From positions 868,001-932,000 of the forward strand of contig NZ_BDAI01000001.1 of assembly GCF_002091755.1 (NCBI RefSeq): a DNA stretch of 64,000 nt, read 5' to 3'. Positions within the stretch are counted from its first letter, which is position 1; every line of letters begins with the position of its first letter. The notes below the pieces were generated by a model. The model had not been told where the DNA came from. It saw only the letters and a program-made list of their open reading frames with translations, and made no database searches. Origin of the DNA: Pseudomonas nitroreducens NBRC 12694 (GTDB lineage Bacteria; Pseudomonadota; Gammaproteobacteria; Pseudomonadales; Pseudomonadaceae). This document shows, one piece after another, positions 37,848-46,963 of the stretch. Both the position numbers and the translations under genes were made by a program.

Positions 37848-38516
37848 ATGCTCAAAGCGGTTCTCTTCGACATGGACGGCACCCTGCTGGACACCGCGCC
37901 GGACTTCGTCGCCGTGTGCCAGGCGATGCTCGCCGCCCATGGCCGCGCGCCGATCGACGACCAGCGCATCCAGGACGTGGTGTCAGGTGGCGCCCGCGCC
38001 ATGGTTGCCGCGACCTTCGACATGGACCCGGAAGCGCCTGGCTTCGAGACCCTGCGCCAGGAATTCCTCGACCGCTACCAGGAGCATTGCGCCGTCTTCA
38101 CCCGTCCGTACGAGGGCATGGCGGAACTGCTGGAGAGCATCGAGCGCTCCCGCCTGATCTGGGGCGTGGTGACCAACAAGCCGGTGCGCTTCGCCGCGCC
38201 GATCATGCAGCAGCTGGGCCTGGCCGAGCGCTCCGCGGTGCTGGTCTGCCCGGACCACGTGAAGAACAGCAAGCCGGACCCGGAAATGCTCCTGCTGGCC
38301 TGCAGCCAGCTGAACATCGACCCGTCGCAGGTGCTGTTCATCGGTGACGACCTGCGCGACATCGAGTCCGGCCGCGCCGCCGGGACCAAGACCGCCGCCG
38401 TGCGCTACGGCTACATCCACCCGGACGACAACCCCGCGCACTGGGGCGCCGACGTCATCGTCGACCATCCCCGCGACCTGCTGGCGGTTCTCGACCGCGC
38501 CCTCTGCTCCTGCTGA
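37848..38516 (+). CDS. mupP: N-acetylmuramic acid 6-phosphate phosphatase MupP (HAD family)
   Basis: A 222-residue HAD hydrolase. Motif I is FDMDGTLLDTAPD (about 7-19), motif II near GVVTNKP, motif III Lys in KNSKPDPEMLL and motif IV IGDDLRDIESG. In Pseudomonas the enzyme in this place (ubiG-mupP) is known to dephosphorylate MurNAc-6-phosphate in the anhydro-muropeptide salvage route, which also affects ampC induction. The ATG at 37848 follows GGAGGAG at 8 bases. Generic annotations would call it Gph, phosphoglycolate phosphatase. Confidence 0.9.
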   Translation: MLKAVLFDMDGTLLDTAPDFVAVCQAMLAAHGRAPIDDQRIQDVVSGGARAMVAATFDMDPEAPGFETLRQEFLDRYQEHCAVFTRPYEGMAELLESIERSRLIWGVVTNKPVRFAAPIMQQLGLAERSAVLVCPDHVKNSKPDPEMLLLACSQLNIDPSQVLFIGDDLRDIESGRAAGTKTAAVRYGYIHPDDNPAHWGADVIVDHPRDLLAVLDRALCSC

Positions 38517-38569
38517 ACCGAACCTCGCGAGCCCGCCAGCGCGCTGACGGGTTCCGCCAAGGAGAAACC

Positions 38570-39313
<744 letters not shown>

Positions 39314-39486
39314 GGTCCGGCCCTGCACAATCGGTACTGGCGTACCAGCGGCGTCGGCCTGCAGCCCAGCAACCACGCCGCCTCCCGCCATTTTTCTGGC
39401 TCCGCCCCGCTCTCCCCTCCGGCAAAGTGCCACTATTTCGCCAGACTTCTGGCGAAACCTTTCCCCGACTGGGAACCCTGACCACC

Positions 39487-39498
39487 ACCGATCGGTCA
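39487..39498. promoter_or_regulatory. Palindromic site ACCGATCGGTCA upstream of the GGDEF gene
   Basis: ACCGATCGGT is a perfect 10-base palindrome 70 bases upstream of the diguanylate cyclase start. The 12-mer ACCGATCGGTCA recurs exactly upstream of fadL (58381-58392). It looks like a TetR-type operator core; the binding protein is unknown. Confidence 0.4.
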
Positions 39499-39568
39499 AT
39501 ACGGCGTCTTTTCAGGCCTTTCCGCGCCCTGGCACGGAAATCGCTCTGTCCCTGCAAACGCCGTAAAA

Positions 39569-40507
39569 ATGGTCGCCGCCATGGTTCCTCCCAAGCACTC
39601 CAATACCATCGATTTCGATGCTGCCAAGCTCCAGCGCGCGGCCAGCCAGGACATCCGCACACCCTCGCGGCGTCCGCTGGAGCTGCTGGAACTGCGCCAG
39701 CAGCTGAACCTGCAATTGCAGGTGAGCCTGGAGGCTGACCGCATCCTCGCGGTGTTCTTCCGCGAGATCCAGCAGTTGCTGCCAGTGGCCTACCTGGCGT
39801 ACTACCACGCCGGCGCCGACCTGCGCCTGGAGTTCGGCGAAGCGGCCCGGCACAGTGCCGACTACCGCCTGACCCACGCCAGCGAATACCTCGGCGAGAT
39901 CAGCTTCCGTCGTGCCCGGCGCTTCTCCGAGGTGGAGCTTTCGCAGCTGGAATCGCTGATGGCCTGCCTGCTCTATCCCCTGCGCAACGCCCTGCTCTAC
40001 CGCGCCGCCGTGCAATCGGCGCTCCGCGATGCGCTGACCGGCACCGGCAACCGCATTGCCATGGACCAGACCCTGGGGCGCGAGGTCGAGGTAGCCCGGC
40101 GCCACCTGCTGCCACTGTCGATCCTCATGCTCGACCTGGACCACTTCAAGCAGATCAACGACGAGCACGGCCACAGCGTCGGCGACGATGCCTTGCGCGC
40201 CGTGGCAACGGCGCTGAAGAACAGCCTGCGCAATGTCGACATGGTGTTCCGCTTTGGCGGCGAGGAATTCCTCGTGCTGCTGTCCAACACCCCCGGCGTC
40301 GCCGCCGTGCAGGTAGGCGAACGGCTGCGGGCTGCCGTGGAGGAGCTGAACCTGGCCGCCGGCGGCAAACGCTTGCCGCTGTCCATCAGCCTGGGCTGCG
40401 CCACCCTCAATGGCGGCGAGTCGGTGGATGATCTGCTGCGCCGCGCCGACAGCGCGCTTTACGAAGCCAAGCGCGATGGGCGCAACCGACTGGCCTGCGC
40501 CAGCTGA
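39569..40507 (+). CDS. Diguanylate cyclase (GGDEF)
   Basis: A 312-residue cytoplasmic protein. The first 145 residues contain a coiled segment (LELLELRQQLNLQLQVSLEA) and a GAF-like fold without a recognised ligand site. The GGDEF domain covers about 150-310: LTGTGNRIAMD opens it, the active site is GGEEF (about 229) and the inhibitory I-site RNVD lies five residues before it. It should make cyclic di-GMP and be product inhibited. No transmembrane segment is present. Starts at 39569 or 39581 are equally possible. It is preceded by a palindrome shared with fadL. Confidence 0.92.
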   Translation: MVAAMVPPKHSNTIDFDAAKLQRAASQDIRTPSRRPLELLELRQQLNLQLQVSLEADRILAVFFREIQQLLPVAYLAYYHAGADLRLEFGEAARHSADYRLTHASEYLGEISFRRARRFSEVELSQLESLMACLLYPLRNALLYRAAVQSALRDALTGTGNRIAMDQTLGREVEVARRHLLPLSILMLDLDHFKQINDEHGHSVGDDALRAVATALKNSLRNVDMVFRFGGEEFLVLLSNTPGVAAVQVGERLRAAVEELNLAAGGKRLPLSISLGCATLNGGESVDDLLRRADSALYEAKRDGRNRLACAS

Positions 40508-40522
40508 CCCAGCGAGAGCCCC

Positions 40523-40604
40523 CTGTAGGAGCGAGCTTGCTCGCGAACGGACTTCCCGGTAGCTCTGGCGTCAAGCGGGTTTGCGAGCAAGCTCGCTCCT
40601 ACAG
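40523..40604. repeat. REP pair (GTAGGAGCGAGCTTGCTCGCGAA type)
   Basis: CTGTAGGAGCGAGCTTGCTC (40523 on) and its inverted copy GAGCAAGCTCGCTCCTACAG (ending 40604) flank about 40 bases. It is placed between convergent genes, as BIMEs often are, and matches the element at 4234-4302. Confidence 0.88.
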
Positions 40605-40628
40605 AAGACTTCCGCTAAATCGCAGGCA

Positions 40629-40656
40629 AGAAAAAGGGCTCCGAGGAGCCCTTTTC
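40629..40656 (-). terminator. rluB terminator
   Basis: On the minus strand GGGCTCC-TC-GGAGCCC followed by TTTTTCTTGCC, 17 bases after the rluB stop. Confidence 0.88.
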
Positions 40657-40672
40657 CATTTACCGCTGACGC

Positions 40673-42064
40673 TTAGCGCTTGAAGCCCGGACGCATGCCG
40701 TCACCGGCAGCCTGCGGACGGCGCTTGGCGATCGGCTTGCGCACCGGCTTGCCGGGACGCTCGGCCAGCGGGGCGCCTTTTTCGCGCGCCGGACGGTCGC
40801 TCGGAGCCTTGCGCGGCGCACGGTTCTCACCGGCATCGCTACGCGGGCCACGGGCCGGACGATCACCGGCATCGCGAGGAGCGCGAGCAGGACGATCACT
40901 GCCAGCGTCACGCGGCTTGCGCGGAGCGCGGCCTTCACCAGCGTCGCTACGCGGGCCACGGGCAGGACGATCACTGCCAGCGTCACGCGGCTTGCGCGGA
41001 GCGCGGCTGTCAGCGGAATCGCCACGCGGGCTACGGGCAGGACGATCACCGGCATCGCGCGGGGCACGAGACGGACGCTCGTCGGAATCGCGCGGACCAC
41101 GAGCCGGACGCTCGCCAGCCGCCGGGCGCGGAGCACGCTGCGGACGCTCGCCTTCGGCGCGCTCGGTGCGGGTGCGCGAACCACGGCCCGGACGCTCGCT
41201 GGGCGCGAGCTTCTTGCCGAGCTTGCGCTCCTGGCGCTCGACCTTTTCCTTGGTCTTGGTGGAAACGGCCGGCAGGGCGACCGGGGTCAGGCCGACCTCC
41301 TCGCTGAGGATGTCCAGCTCGCGCTGGCCCATTTCGCGGTAGCGGCCCATGGTCAGTTCGGAGGTCAGGAACACCGGTCCGAAGCGCACGCGCTTCAGGC
41401 GGCTGACGATCACGCCCTGGGATTCCCACAGACGACGAACTTCGCGGTTACGGCCTTCCATCACCACCACGTGGTACCAGTGGTTGAAGCCTTCGCCGCC
41501 AGGCGCTTCCTGGATGTCGCTGAACTTGGCGGGGCCGTCTTCGAGCATCACGCCGGCTTTCAGGCGTTCGATCATCTCTTCGTCGACTTCACCGCGCACG
41601 CGTACGGCGTACTCGCGGTCCATCTCGTAGGACGGGTGCATCAGGCGGTTGGCCAGCTCGCCGTCGGTGGTGAACATCAGCAGGCCGGTGGTGTTGATGT
41701 CCAGACGGCCGACGTTGATCCAGCGGCCGCTGCGCAGGCGCGGCAGGCGGTCGAACACGGTCGGACGGCCTTCCGGATCGTCGCGGGTGCAGACTTCGCC
41801 TTCGGGCTTGTTGTAGATCAGGACGCGGCGCACATGCTCTTCGATCTTCTCGCGCTTGAGCAGGCGGTCATCGACGGCGATGGCATCGCGGTCGCCCACG
41901 CGCTGGCCAAGGGTGGCGACGGCGCCATTGACCTTGACCCGGCCTTCCTCGATCCAGGCCTCGACGTCGCGGCGCGAGCCCACGCCCATGCGGGCCAGGA
42001 CCTTCTGCAGCTTTTCGCCTTCCGGAGCGGGGGTCAGTTCGGTGTTTTCGTGCTGGTCGTTCAT
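40673..42064 (-). CDS. rluB: 23S rRNA pseudouridine(2605) synthase RluB with a long disordered tail
   Basis: A 463-residue RsuA-family enzyme. An S4 domain (about 15-70, EKLQKVLARMGVGSRRDVEA) is followed by the catalytic domain (about 75-255), whose Asp lies in VGRLDINTTGLLMFTTDG (about 118). It modifies U2605 of 23S rRNA. From about residue 270 the sequence is a low-complexity tail rich in Arg, Pro, Asp and Gly with repeats like RDAGSDRPARGPRSDAGEG, ending in a basic stretch. Such tails are known in Pseudomonas RluB but vary in length; it is probably disordered and RNA-binding. The ATG at 42064 follows GAGG. Confidence 0.95.
   Translation of the reverse strand: MNDQHENTELTPAPEGEKLQKVLARMGVGSRRDVEAWIEEGRVKVNGAVATLGQRVGDRDAIAVDDRLLKREKIEEHVRRVLIYNKPEGEVCTRDDPEGRPTVFDRLPRLRSGRWINVGRLDINTTGLLMFTTDGELANRLMHPSYEMDREYAVRVRGEVDEEMIERLKAGVMLEDGPAKFSDIQEAPGGEGFNHWYHVVVMEGRNREVRRLWESQGVIVSRLKRVRFGPVFLTSELTMGRYREMGQRELDILSEEVGLTPVALPAVSTKTKEKVERQERKLGKKLAPSERPGRGSRTRTERAEGERPQRAPRPAAGERPARGPRDSDERPSRAPRDAGDRPARSPRGDSADSRAPRKPRDAGSDRPARGPRSDAGEGRAPRKPRDAGSDRPARAPRDAGDRPARGPRSDAGENRAPRKAPSDRPAREKGAPLAERPGKPVRKPIAKRRPQAAGDGMRPGFKR
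40887..41006. repeat. 75-base-period direct repeat within rluB
   Basis: A 45-base sequence starting GCAGGACGATCACTGCCAGC is present twice, at 40887-40931 and 40962-41006, exactly 75 bases (25 codons) apart. Diverged copies extend over about 40800-41130. It keeps the reading frame, so repeat slippage would lengthen or shorten the RluB tail in units of 25 residues. Confidence 0.85.
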
Positions 42065-42184
42065 CTCGGCACCTCCCGGTGTGTCGTGCAACGAAGAAAA
42101 AGGTCGCGCATCATACGCGCTTGTGCGCGGCAAAGCACCGCCCGCAGTCGGGAAAGACTAGTCGACTTACAGGGGAATGAAGCC

Positions 42185-42619
42185 ATGCAGCGCGAAGACG
42201 ACTTCACCGGGGCCAAGCTGGCGCTGTTCCATGGGGGCCAACTGGTGGTCTACAAGCGCGACGACAAGCCGGGAATCCCCTACCCCGGTTGCTGGGACTT
42301 TCCTGGCGGCGGCCGCGAAGGCGACGAGACCCCGGCGCAATGCGCGCTGCGCGAGTTGGAAGAAGAGTTTGGCCTACGCCTGGGCGAGCAACGCATCGAA
42401 TGGCAGCGCCGCTACCCTGCTACGCACGGCCCCGCGCCCTGGGCCTGGTTCCTGGTGGCGCGGCTGCAACAGAACGAGTTCGAGGCCATCCGTTTCGGCG
42501 ATGAAGGCCAGTACTGGCGGCTGATGCGCGTCAGCGAATATCTCGCCGAGGAACAGGCGGTGGGTTACCTGCAGGAACGCCTGCGGCATTTCCTCGCAGG
42601 GCGCATGGACATCGCCTGA
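42185..42619 (+). CDS. Nudix hydrolase
   Basis: A 144-residue Nudix protein. The box GGGREGDETPAQCALRELEE plus EFGL (about 38-61) is complete. YPGCWDFPGGG just before it is typical of nucleotide-diphosphate clean-up enzymes. It starts at ATG 42185 behind AGGGGAATGAAGCC; an overlapping ATG at 42177 is in another frame. It diverges from rluB across 120 bases. I recall the same rluB/Nudix neighbours in P. aeruginosa. Substrate unknown. Confidence 0.9.
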   Translation: MQREDDFTGAKLALFHGGQLVVYKRDDKPGIPYPGCWDFPGGGREGDETPAQCALRELEEEFGLRLGEQRIEWQRRYPATHGPAPWAWFLVARLQQNEFEAIRFGDEGQYWRLMRVSEYLAEEQAVGYLQERLRHFLAGRMDIA

Positions 42620-42769
42620 ATCCGCGCGCCGGGCCGCTGATACGCATTTGAGCGGCCCATCTGAATCTGTTTCCCCCGCCCGCATTTTCCTAGATTGCCC
42701 GCTCACCGGAGCGCCCTGGTTTTCCTCCAGGGGTGCGCCCGGACGTTCTGTCACAAGCGGGAATCCAGC

Positions 42770-44197
42770 ATGAACTCGAGAAGCACGGAGCAGGCGTACA
42801 ACTACAAGGTGGTTCGCCAATTCGCCATCATGACGGTGGTCTGGGGCGTCGTCGGCATGGCCATGGGGGTACTGATCGCCTCCCAACTGGTCTGGCCGCA
42901 ACTGAACCTGGACCTGCCATGGACCAGTTTCGGGCGCCTGCGCCCGCTGCACACCAGCCTGGTGATCTTCGCCTTCGGCGGTTGCGCGCTGTTCGCCACC
43001 AGCTACTACACGGTGCAGCGCACCTGCCAGACGCGGCTGTTTTCCGACAGCCTCGCGGCCTTTACCTTCTGGGGCTGGCAGGCGCTGATCGTGGTGATGA
43101 TGATCAGCCTGCCGCTGGGCTACACCACCACCAAGGAATACGCCGAGATCGAATTCACCGGCGCCGTGTGGATGGCCATCGTCTGGGTCGCCTACGCGGT
43201 GGTGTTCTTCGGCACGCTGATGAAGCGCAAGACGCCGCACATCTATGTGGGCAACTGGTTCTTCGCCGCCTTCATCCTGGTCACGGCGATGCTGCACATC
43301 GTCAACCACCTGGCCATTCCGGTGGACTGGTTCAAGTCCTACCCGGTCTACTCCGGCGCCACCGACGCCATGGTGCAGTGGTGGTACGGGCACAACGCGG
43401 TGGGCTTCTTCCTCACCACCGGCTTCCTCGGGATGATGTACTACTTCGTGCCCAAGCAGGCCGGACGCCCGGTGTATTCCTACCGACTGTCCATCGTGCA
43501 CTTCTGGGCGCTGATCACTCTCTATATCTGGGCCGGCCCGCACCACCTGCACTACACCGCCCTGCCCGACTGGGCGCAGAGCCTGGGCATGGTGATGTCG
43601 CTGATCCTCCTGGCGCCGAGCTGGGGCGGGATGATCAACGGCATGATGACCCTCTCCGGCGCCTGGCATAAGTTGCGCACCGACCCGATCCTGCGCTTCC
43701 TCGTGGTTTCCCTGGCGTTCTATGGGATGTCGACCTTCGAGGGCCCCATGATGGCGATCAAGACCGTCAACGCCCTGTCTCACTACACTGACTGGACCAT
43801 CGGCCACGTCCATGCCGGCGCGCTGGGCTGGGTAGCGATGATTTCCATCGGCTCGCTCTATCACCTGATTCCCAAGGTCTTCGGTCGCGAACAGATGCAC
43901 AGCATCGGTCTGATCAACGCTCACTTCTGGCTGGCCACCATCGGCACGGTGCTCTACATCGCCTCGATGTGGGTCAACGGCATCACCCAGGGCCTGATGT
44001 GGCGGGCGGTGAACGCCGACGGCACGCTCACCTACTCCTTCGTCGAAGCGCTGCAGGCCAGCCACCCCGGCTTCGTGGTGCGCATGACCGGCGGGCTGAT
44101 GTTCCTCAGCGGCATGCTGCTGATGGCCTGGAATACCTGGGTCACCGTGCGCCAGGCGCGCCCCGAGGCGATGCGTGTCGCCGAGCGGATGGCCTGA
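42770..44197 (+). CDS. ccoN4: Orphan cbb3-type cytochrome c oxidase catalytic subunit (CcoN4-like)
   Basis: A 475-residue heme-copper oxidase subunit with twelve membrane segments. Heme and copper ligand histidines are in RPLHTSLVIFAFGG, WYGHNAVGFFLTTGFLG, GPHHLHYTALPDW and DWTIGHVHAGALGW, as expected of CcoN. It reduces oxygen in the inner membrane. No ccoO or ccoP lies next to it; only a ccoQ-like gene follows. In P. aeruginosa orphan CcoN subunits (CcoN3 and CcoN4) join isoform oxidases with CcoO/P from elsewhere, and CcoN4 resists cyanide. No Anr/FNR box (TTGAT-N4-ATCAA) is visible upstream, which fits control unlike that of the main ccoNOQP operons. Confidence 0.88.
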   Translation: MNSRSTEQAYNYKVVRQFAIMTVVWGVVGMAMGVLIASQLVWPQLNLDLPWTSFGRLRPLHTSLVIFAFGGCALFATSYYTVQRTCQTRLFSDSLAAFTFWGWQALIVVMMISLPLGYTTTKEYAEIEFTGAVWMAIVWVAYAVVFFGTLMKRKTPHIYVGNWFFAAFILVTAMLHIVNHLAIPVDWFKSYPVYSGATDAMVQWWYGHNAVGFFLTTGFLGMMYYFVPKQAGRPVYSYRLSIVHFWALITLYIWAGPHHLHYTALPDWAQSLGMVMSLILLAPSWGGMINGMMTLSGAWHKLRTDPILRFLVVSLAFYGMSTFEGPMMAIKTVNALSHYTDWTIGHVHAGALGWVAMISIGSLYHLIPKVFGREQMHSIGLINAHFWLATIGTVLYIASMWVNGITQGLMWRAVNADGTLTYSFVEALQASHPGFVVRMTGGLMFLSGMLLMAWNTWVTVRQARPEAMRVAERMA

Positions 44198-44198
44198 G

Positions 44199-44429
44199 AT
44201 GACACTTTGGCTGGGGCTGGGCGGCCTGCTGGCACTGTATTTCGGCGTCGGCTGGAGCCTGCGGGCGCACCGCCAGCGCGGTATCGAGGAGGCCAGCATG
44301 CTGCCCTTCGCCGATGACGAGGAAGTGGCCCGGCGCATGGAAAAGGCCACCGGGCGCAGCCGCACCGGTTGCGCCTGCCCCGGCCAGTGCAGGGGCGACT
44401 GCGAACACTGGCGCGACTGGCAGCCCTAG
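44199..44429 (+). CDS. CcoQ-like small membrane protein with a Cys-rich tail
   Basis: A 76-residue protein with one N-terminal membrane helix (MTLWLGLGGLLALYFGVGWS) and a soluble tail. The tail ends CACPGQCRGDCEHW, a C-x-C-x3-C-x3-C cluster that ordinary CcoQ proteins lack. Its start overlaps the ccoN4 stop region (TGAGATG), so the two are coupled. It is probably the CcoQ4 partner of the orphan CcoN. The cysteine cluster suggests metal or redox binding; that part is inference. Confidence 0.75.
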   Translation: MTLWLGLGGLLALYFGVGWSLRAHRQRGIEEASMLPFADDEEVARRMEKATGRSRTGCACPGQCRGDCEHWRDWQP

Positions 44430-44688
44430 CGCGCCAGTTTGCGGTCAGGCCTGCGACAGAGCGCCACATCACCTTCATCAATTTTCATTAGCAAGCACAT
44501 CAATTTCCCGGCGGGCGTGCGGAGGCGGAATATCACTCCCGTGCCCCGCCACCTGATGGACGCCTGCAGCATCGTCCCCTGTCCTGTCTGGACCCCAGGA
44601 CAGACATCATCGATGCCAGTGCTCCCCGGTGGGGCTTTCCATCCCACTCAAGGATCCCTGACCGGGTCCTTCACCGAGGAAATAAAGA

Positions 44689-44955
44689 ATGAAGCTTGCC
44701 TCTGTCGTGTCGGCTGTCATCTCCAGCCTCGCCCCGATGGCTTTTGCCCAGGACGCAATCAAGAACCCCGGCGCCGACCTGCCGGTCACCGAATACCACT
44801 ACGGCATGTCCCTGGACGTCGACAAGGTCCTGCACCGCACCGACAACTCCGGCAAGGTCGGCATCGTGCCGGCGTACATGGTCTACCAGGATCACGAAGG
44901 CCAGACCCACAAGGTCCGCTTCCTCGAATGGGGCGGCAGCACCAGCCAGGGCTGA
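44689..44955 (+). CDS. DUF2790 small exported protein, copy 2
   Basis: An 88-residue DUF2790 protein with a signal peptide (MKLASVVSAVISSLAPMAFA). It aligns along its length with the copy at 13607-13870: YHYGMSLDVDKVLHRTD, VGIVPAYMVYQDHEGQTHKV and FLEWGGS. Unlike copy 1 it lacks both cysteines (GKVGIV for NECGIV, GGST for GNGC). GAGG lies nine bases before the ATG. Function unknown. It follows the ccoN4-ccoQ pair by 259 bases, in which I see no other gene. Confidence 0.85.
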   Translation: MKLASVVSAVISSLAPMAFAQDAIKNPGADLPVTEYHYGMSLDVDKVLHRTDNSGKVGIVPAYMVYQDHEGQTHKVRFLEWGGSTSQG

Positions 44956-45060
44956 GCCTTGCCTAGCATCGCCCTCCGGCCGTCTTGGCCAAACCCCGCG
45001 AGCCAGTGGTGGCGACCGGGGGGCGATCCTGATGAGTGGCCCGCCGCCAGGTGATGTCGC

Positions 45061-45585
45061 TCAGTTCCAATGCCGCCGCGAAGCGCGCCGGTTGTCCCCC
45101 AGGCCGACCAGCGCCGCCACCGAGGCCATCAGTACCTCGGCGATCCATGCCAGCAACAGACCACCGGCCAGCGCCCAGCCAATTGCCTCGGGCTCCAGCA
45201 TCACCTGGTAGCGGTAGTTCTCGTAGGTTTCCTGCAGCAGTTCGTGATTCGGCGAGGTGAGCATGTGCAGTGCACGCTGGTACCAGGTGCCCTGCAACGC
45301 CTGCCATTCGTTGTCGAACAACTGGGCGCGACGCATCAACCGCTCGATATTGTCGGCGTCGCGCTGGAATACCGGGTCGGCGCTGCCGCGGTAATGCGCC
45401 ACCAGGGCGCTCAGGTCGCCCTTGAAGAACTGCCCCGAGGTGTCCTTGAAGCCTTGCAGCGCCTGCGTTGCCTCGATGCGGTGGGCATCGACGCGTTGCG
45501 CGTAGTCCTTGATGAAACCCGGAATCTGGACCGCGACCATCAGACCCAGTGCGAACAGCACCATGCGTACATAGCTGCGCAGCAT
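45061..45585 (-). CDS. DUF2937 membrane protein
   Basis: A 174-residue protein with an N-terminal hydrophobic segment (MLRSYVRMVLFALGLMVAVQ) and a C-terminal one (AIGWALAGGLLLAWIAEVLM), joined by a helical periplasmic-type domain of about 110 residues. This pattern and the sequence VQIPGFIKDYAQRVDAH match DUF2937, an uncharacterised family. GGGGGAAAGA precedes the ATG. It is last in a run of four minus-strand genes with the amidotransferase, HIT and membrane protein genes, though 90 bases separate it from the amidotransferase. Confidence 0.75.
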   Translation of the reverse strand: MLRSYVRMVLFALGLMVAVQIPGFIKDYAQRVDAHRIEATQALQGFKDTSGQFFKGDLSALVAHYRGSADPVFQRDADNIERLMRRAQLFDNEWQALQGTWYQRALHMLTSPNHELLQETYENYRYQVMLEPEAIGWALAGGLLLAWIAEVLMASVAALVGLGDNRRASRRHWN

Positions 45586-45675
45586 TCTTTCCCCCTTTCG
45601 TTCTTATGATGTGCAAGGCAACGCGGGATTCTCCCGCTTGCCGCGTCCACGTTCCGGGAATGCTTCACGTCCCGC

Positions 45676-46449
45676 TCAGATGCGCCCCTGGGTGACGATC
45701 TCGCCACGCCACCAGAGCATCCACTCGCCGCCCTGCATCAGGGTCCAGTTCTCGTTGTCGGTCAGCGGCTCGGTGGCGATCACCGTGACCACGTCGTTGG
45801 GTGTGGTTTCCGACTGGAAGTCCACGGTGACATCGGCGTCCTTCAGGCGCGCAGGCCCGAAGGGCGCACGGCGGGTGATCCACGCCAGCTTGGTGGAACA
45901 GAAGGTGAACAGCCAGTCACCGTCACTGAGCAGGCAGTTGAACACCCCCTTCTCGCGATAGGACGCGCAGGCAGTCACCAGCGTGGGCAGCAGCACCTCC
46001 ACCGGTACGGGCTCGGGAAAGGCACGCCGCACGCGGTTGAGCAGGTCGCAGAAGGCCGCTTCGCTGTCGGTGTCGCCCACCGCGCGGTAGAGACCGGGTT
46101 CGGGATGGAAGTCGGCGAGCTGGCCGTTGTGGGCAAAGGTCCAGTAGCGGCCGCCCATCTCGCGCACGAACGGATGGGTGTTGGCCAGGCAGACCTTGCC
46201 GACGTTGGCCTGGCGGATGTGGCCGATCACCGCTTCGCTCTTGATCGGGTAGCGCTGCACCAGCCGCGCGACTTCCGAGTCGACGCTGGCGGACGGGTCC
46301 TGGAACAGCCGCACACCGCGCCCCTCATAAAAGGCGATGCCCCAGCCGTCACGGTGCGGGCCTGTGCCGCCGCCGCGCTGCATCAGCCCGGTGAAGCTGA
46401 AGACGATGTCCGTCGGGACGTTGGCGCTCATGCCGAGCAACTCGCACAT
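45676..46449 (-). CDS. Class II glutamine amidotransferase (YafJ family)
   Basis: A 257-residue Ntn-hydrolase. The N-terminal nucleophile is Cys2 (MCELLGMSANVP), with GDGW-like HRDGWGIAFYEG near 35, NTHPFVRE and WTFAHNGQL (about 108) typical of the glutaminase site. It lacks a fused synthase domain, so the ammonia acceptor is unknown. The start lies three bases after the HIT gene stop, so they are coupled. Family members in bacteria are poorly characterised. Confidence 0.9.
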   Translation of the reverse strand: MCELLGMSANVPTDIVFSFTGLMQRGGGTGPHRDGWGIAFYEGRGVRLFQDPSASVDSEVARLVQRYPIKSEAVIGHIRQANVGKVCLANTHPFVREMGGRYWTFAHNGQLADFHPEPGLYRAVGDTDSEAAFCDLLNRVRRAFPEPVPVEVLLPTLVTACASYREKGVFNCLLSDGDWLFTFCSTKLAWITRRAPFGPARLKDADVTVDFQSETTPNDVVTVIATEPLTDNENWTLMQGGEWMLWWRGEIVTQGRI

Positions 46450-46452
46450 GAA

Positions 46453-46899
46453 TCAGTTCTCCTCCATCAGTGCCTCGCGCAGCTGATGCAGCTCGCGTTC
46501 CAGGCGATTCTGCATCCTTTTCCGCCCCAGTGGCAGGAACCGCGTCAGCGCGCGCAGCAGCAGGGCTGGCAGGTCGTTCAACTCACGCGGGATAAGGTGC
46601 AGATGAAAATGTGCGACGTGCTGGTTGGCCGCGGGGCCGTCGTTGACCAGCAGGTTGATGCCGACTCGCCCGTAGCCGGCGCGACGCAGCACCCGCTCCA
46701 TGCGTTCGGCCAACGGGATCAGGTCCTGCTGCGCAGCCTCGGAGAGCTGGTGCAGGAAGGCCGCGTGCTCGCGGGCGACCAGCAGCAGGTGCGCGGGGCG
46801 CAGCGGATAGATGTCCAGCAGCACGATGAAATGGTCGTCTTCGTAGAGGGTACGGGCCGGCACGCGACCGGCCGCGATGGCGCAGAACACGCAGTCCAT
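46453..46899 (-). CDS. HIT-family nucleotide-binding hydrolase
   Basis: A 148-residue histidine-triad protein. CVFC at the N-terminus is the usual zinc pair, DIYPLRPAHLLLVAREH is family typical and the triad is HVAHFHLHLI (about 96-105). It probably hydrolyses AMP- or GMP-linked compounds. GGAG precedes the ATG. The C-terminal 35 residues (LTRFLPLGRKRMQNRLEREL) form a basic helix beyond the HIT fold. Confidence 0.9.
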   Translation of the reverse strand: MDCVFCAIAAGRVPARTLYEDDHFIVLLDIYPLRPAHLLLVAREHAAFLHQLSEAAQQDLIPLAERMERVLRRAGYGRVGINLLVNDGPAANQHVAHFHLHLIPRELNDLPALLLRALTRFLPLGRKRMQNRLERELHQLREALMEEN

Positions 46900-46963
46900 G
46901 GGAACTCCTGCAAAGGCCGTTCAGTTCATGCTGGACGCGTGCGGGGCAGTACGCAAGGCCGGA

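Noticed and set aside
40800..41130. Regular repeats that look like a CRISPR array
   Set aside because: They are in frame within rluB, the spacing is a multiple of three, the spacers are similar to each other, and no cas genes are present.
42620..42769. Anr/FNR box upstream of ccoN4
   Set aside because: No TTGAT-N4-ATCAA or close variant is present.
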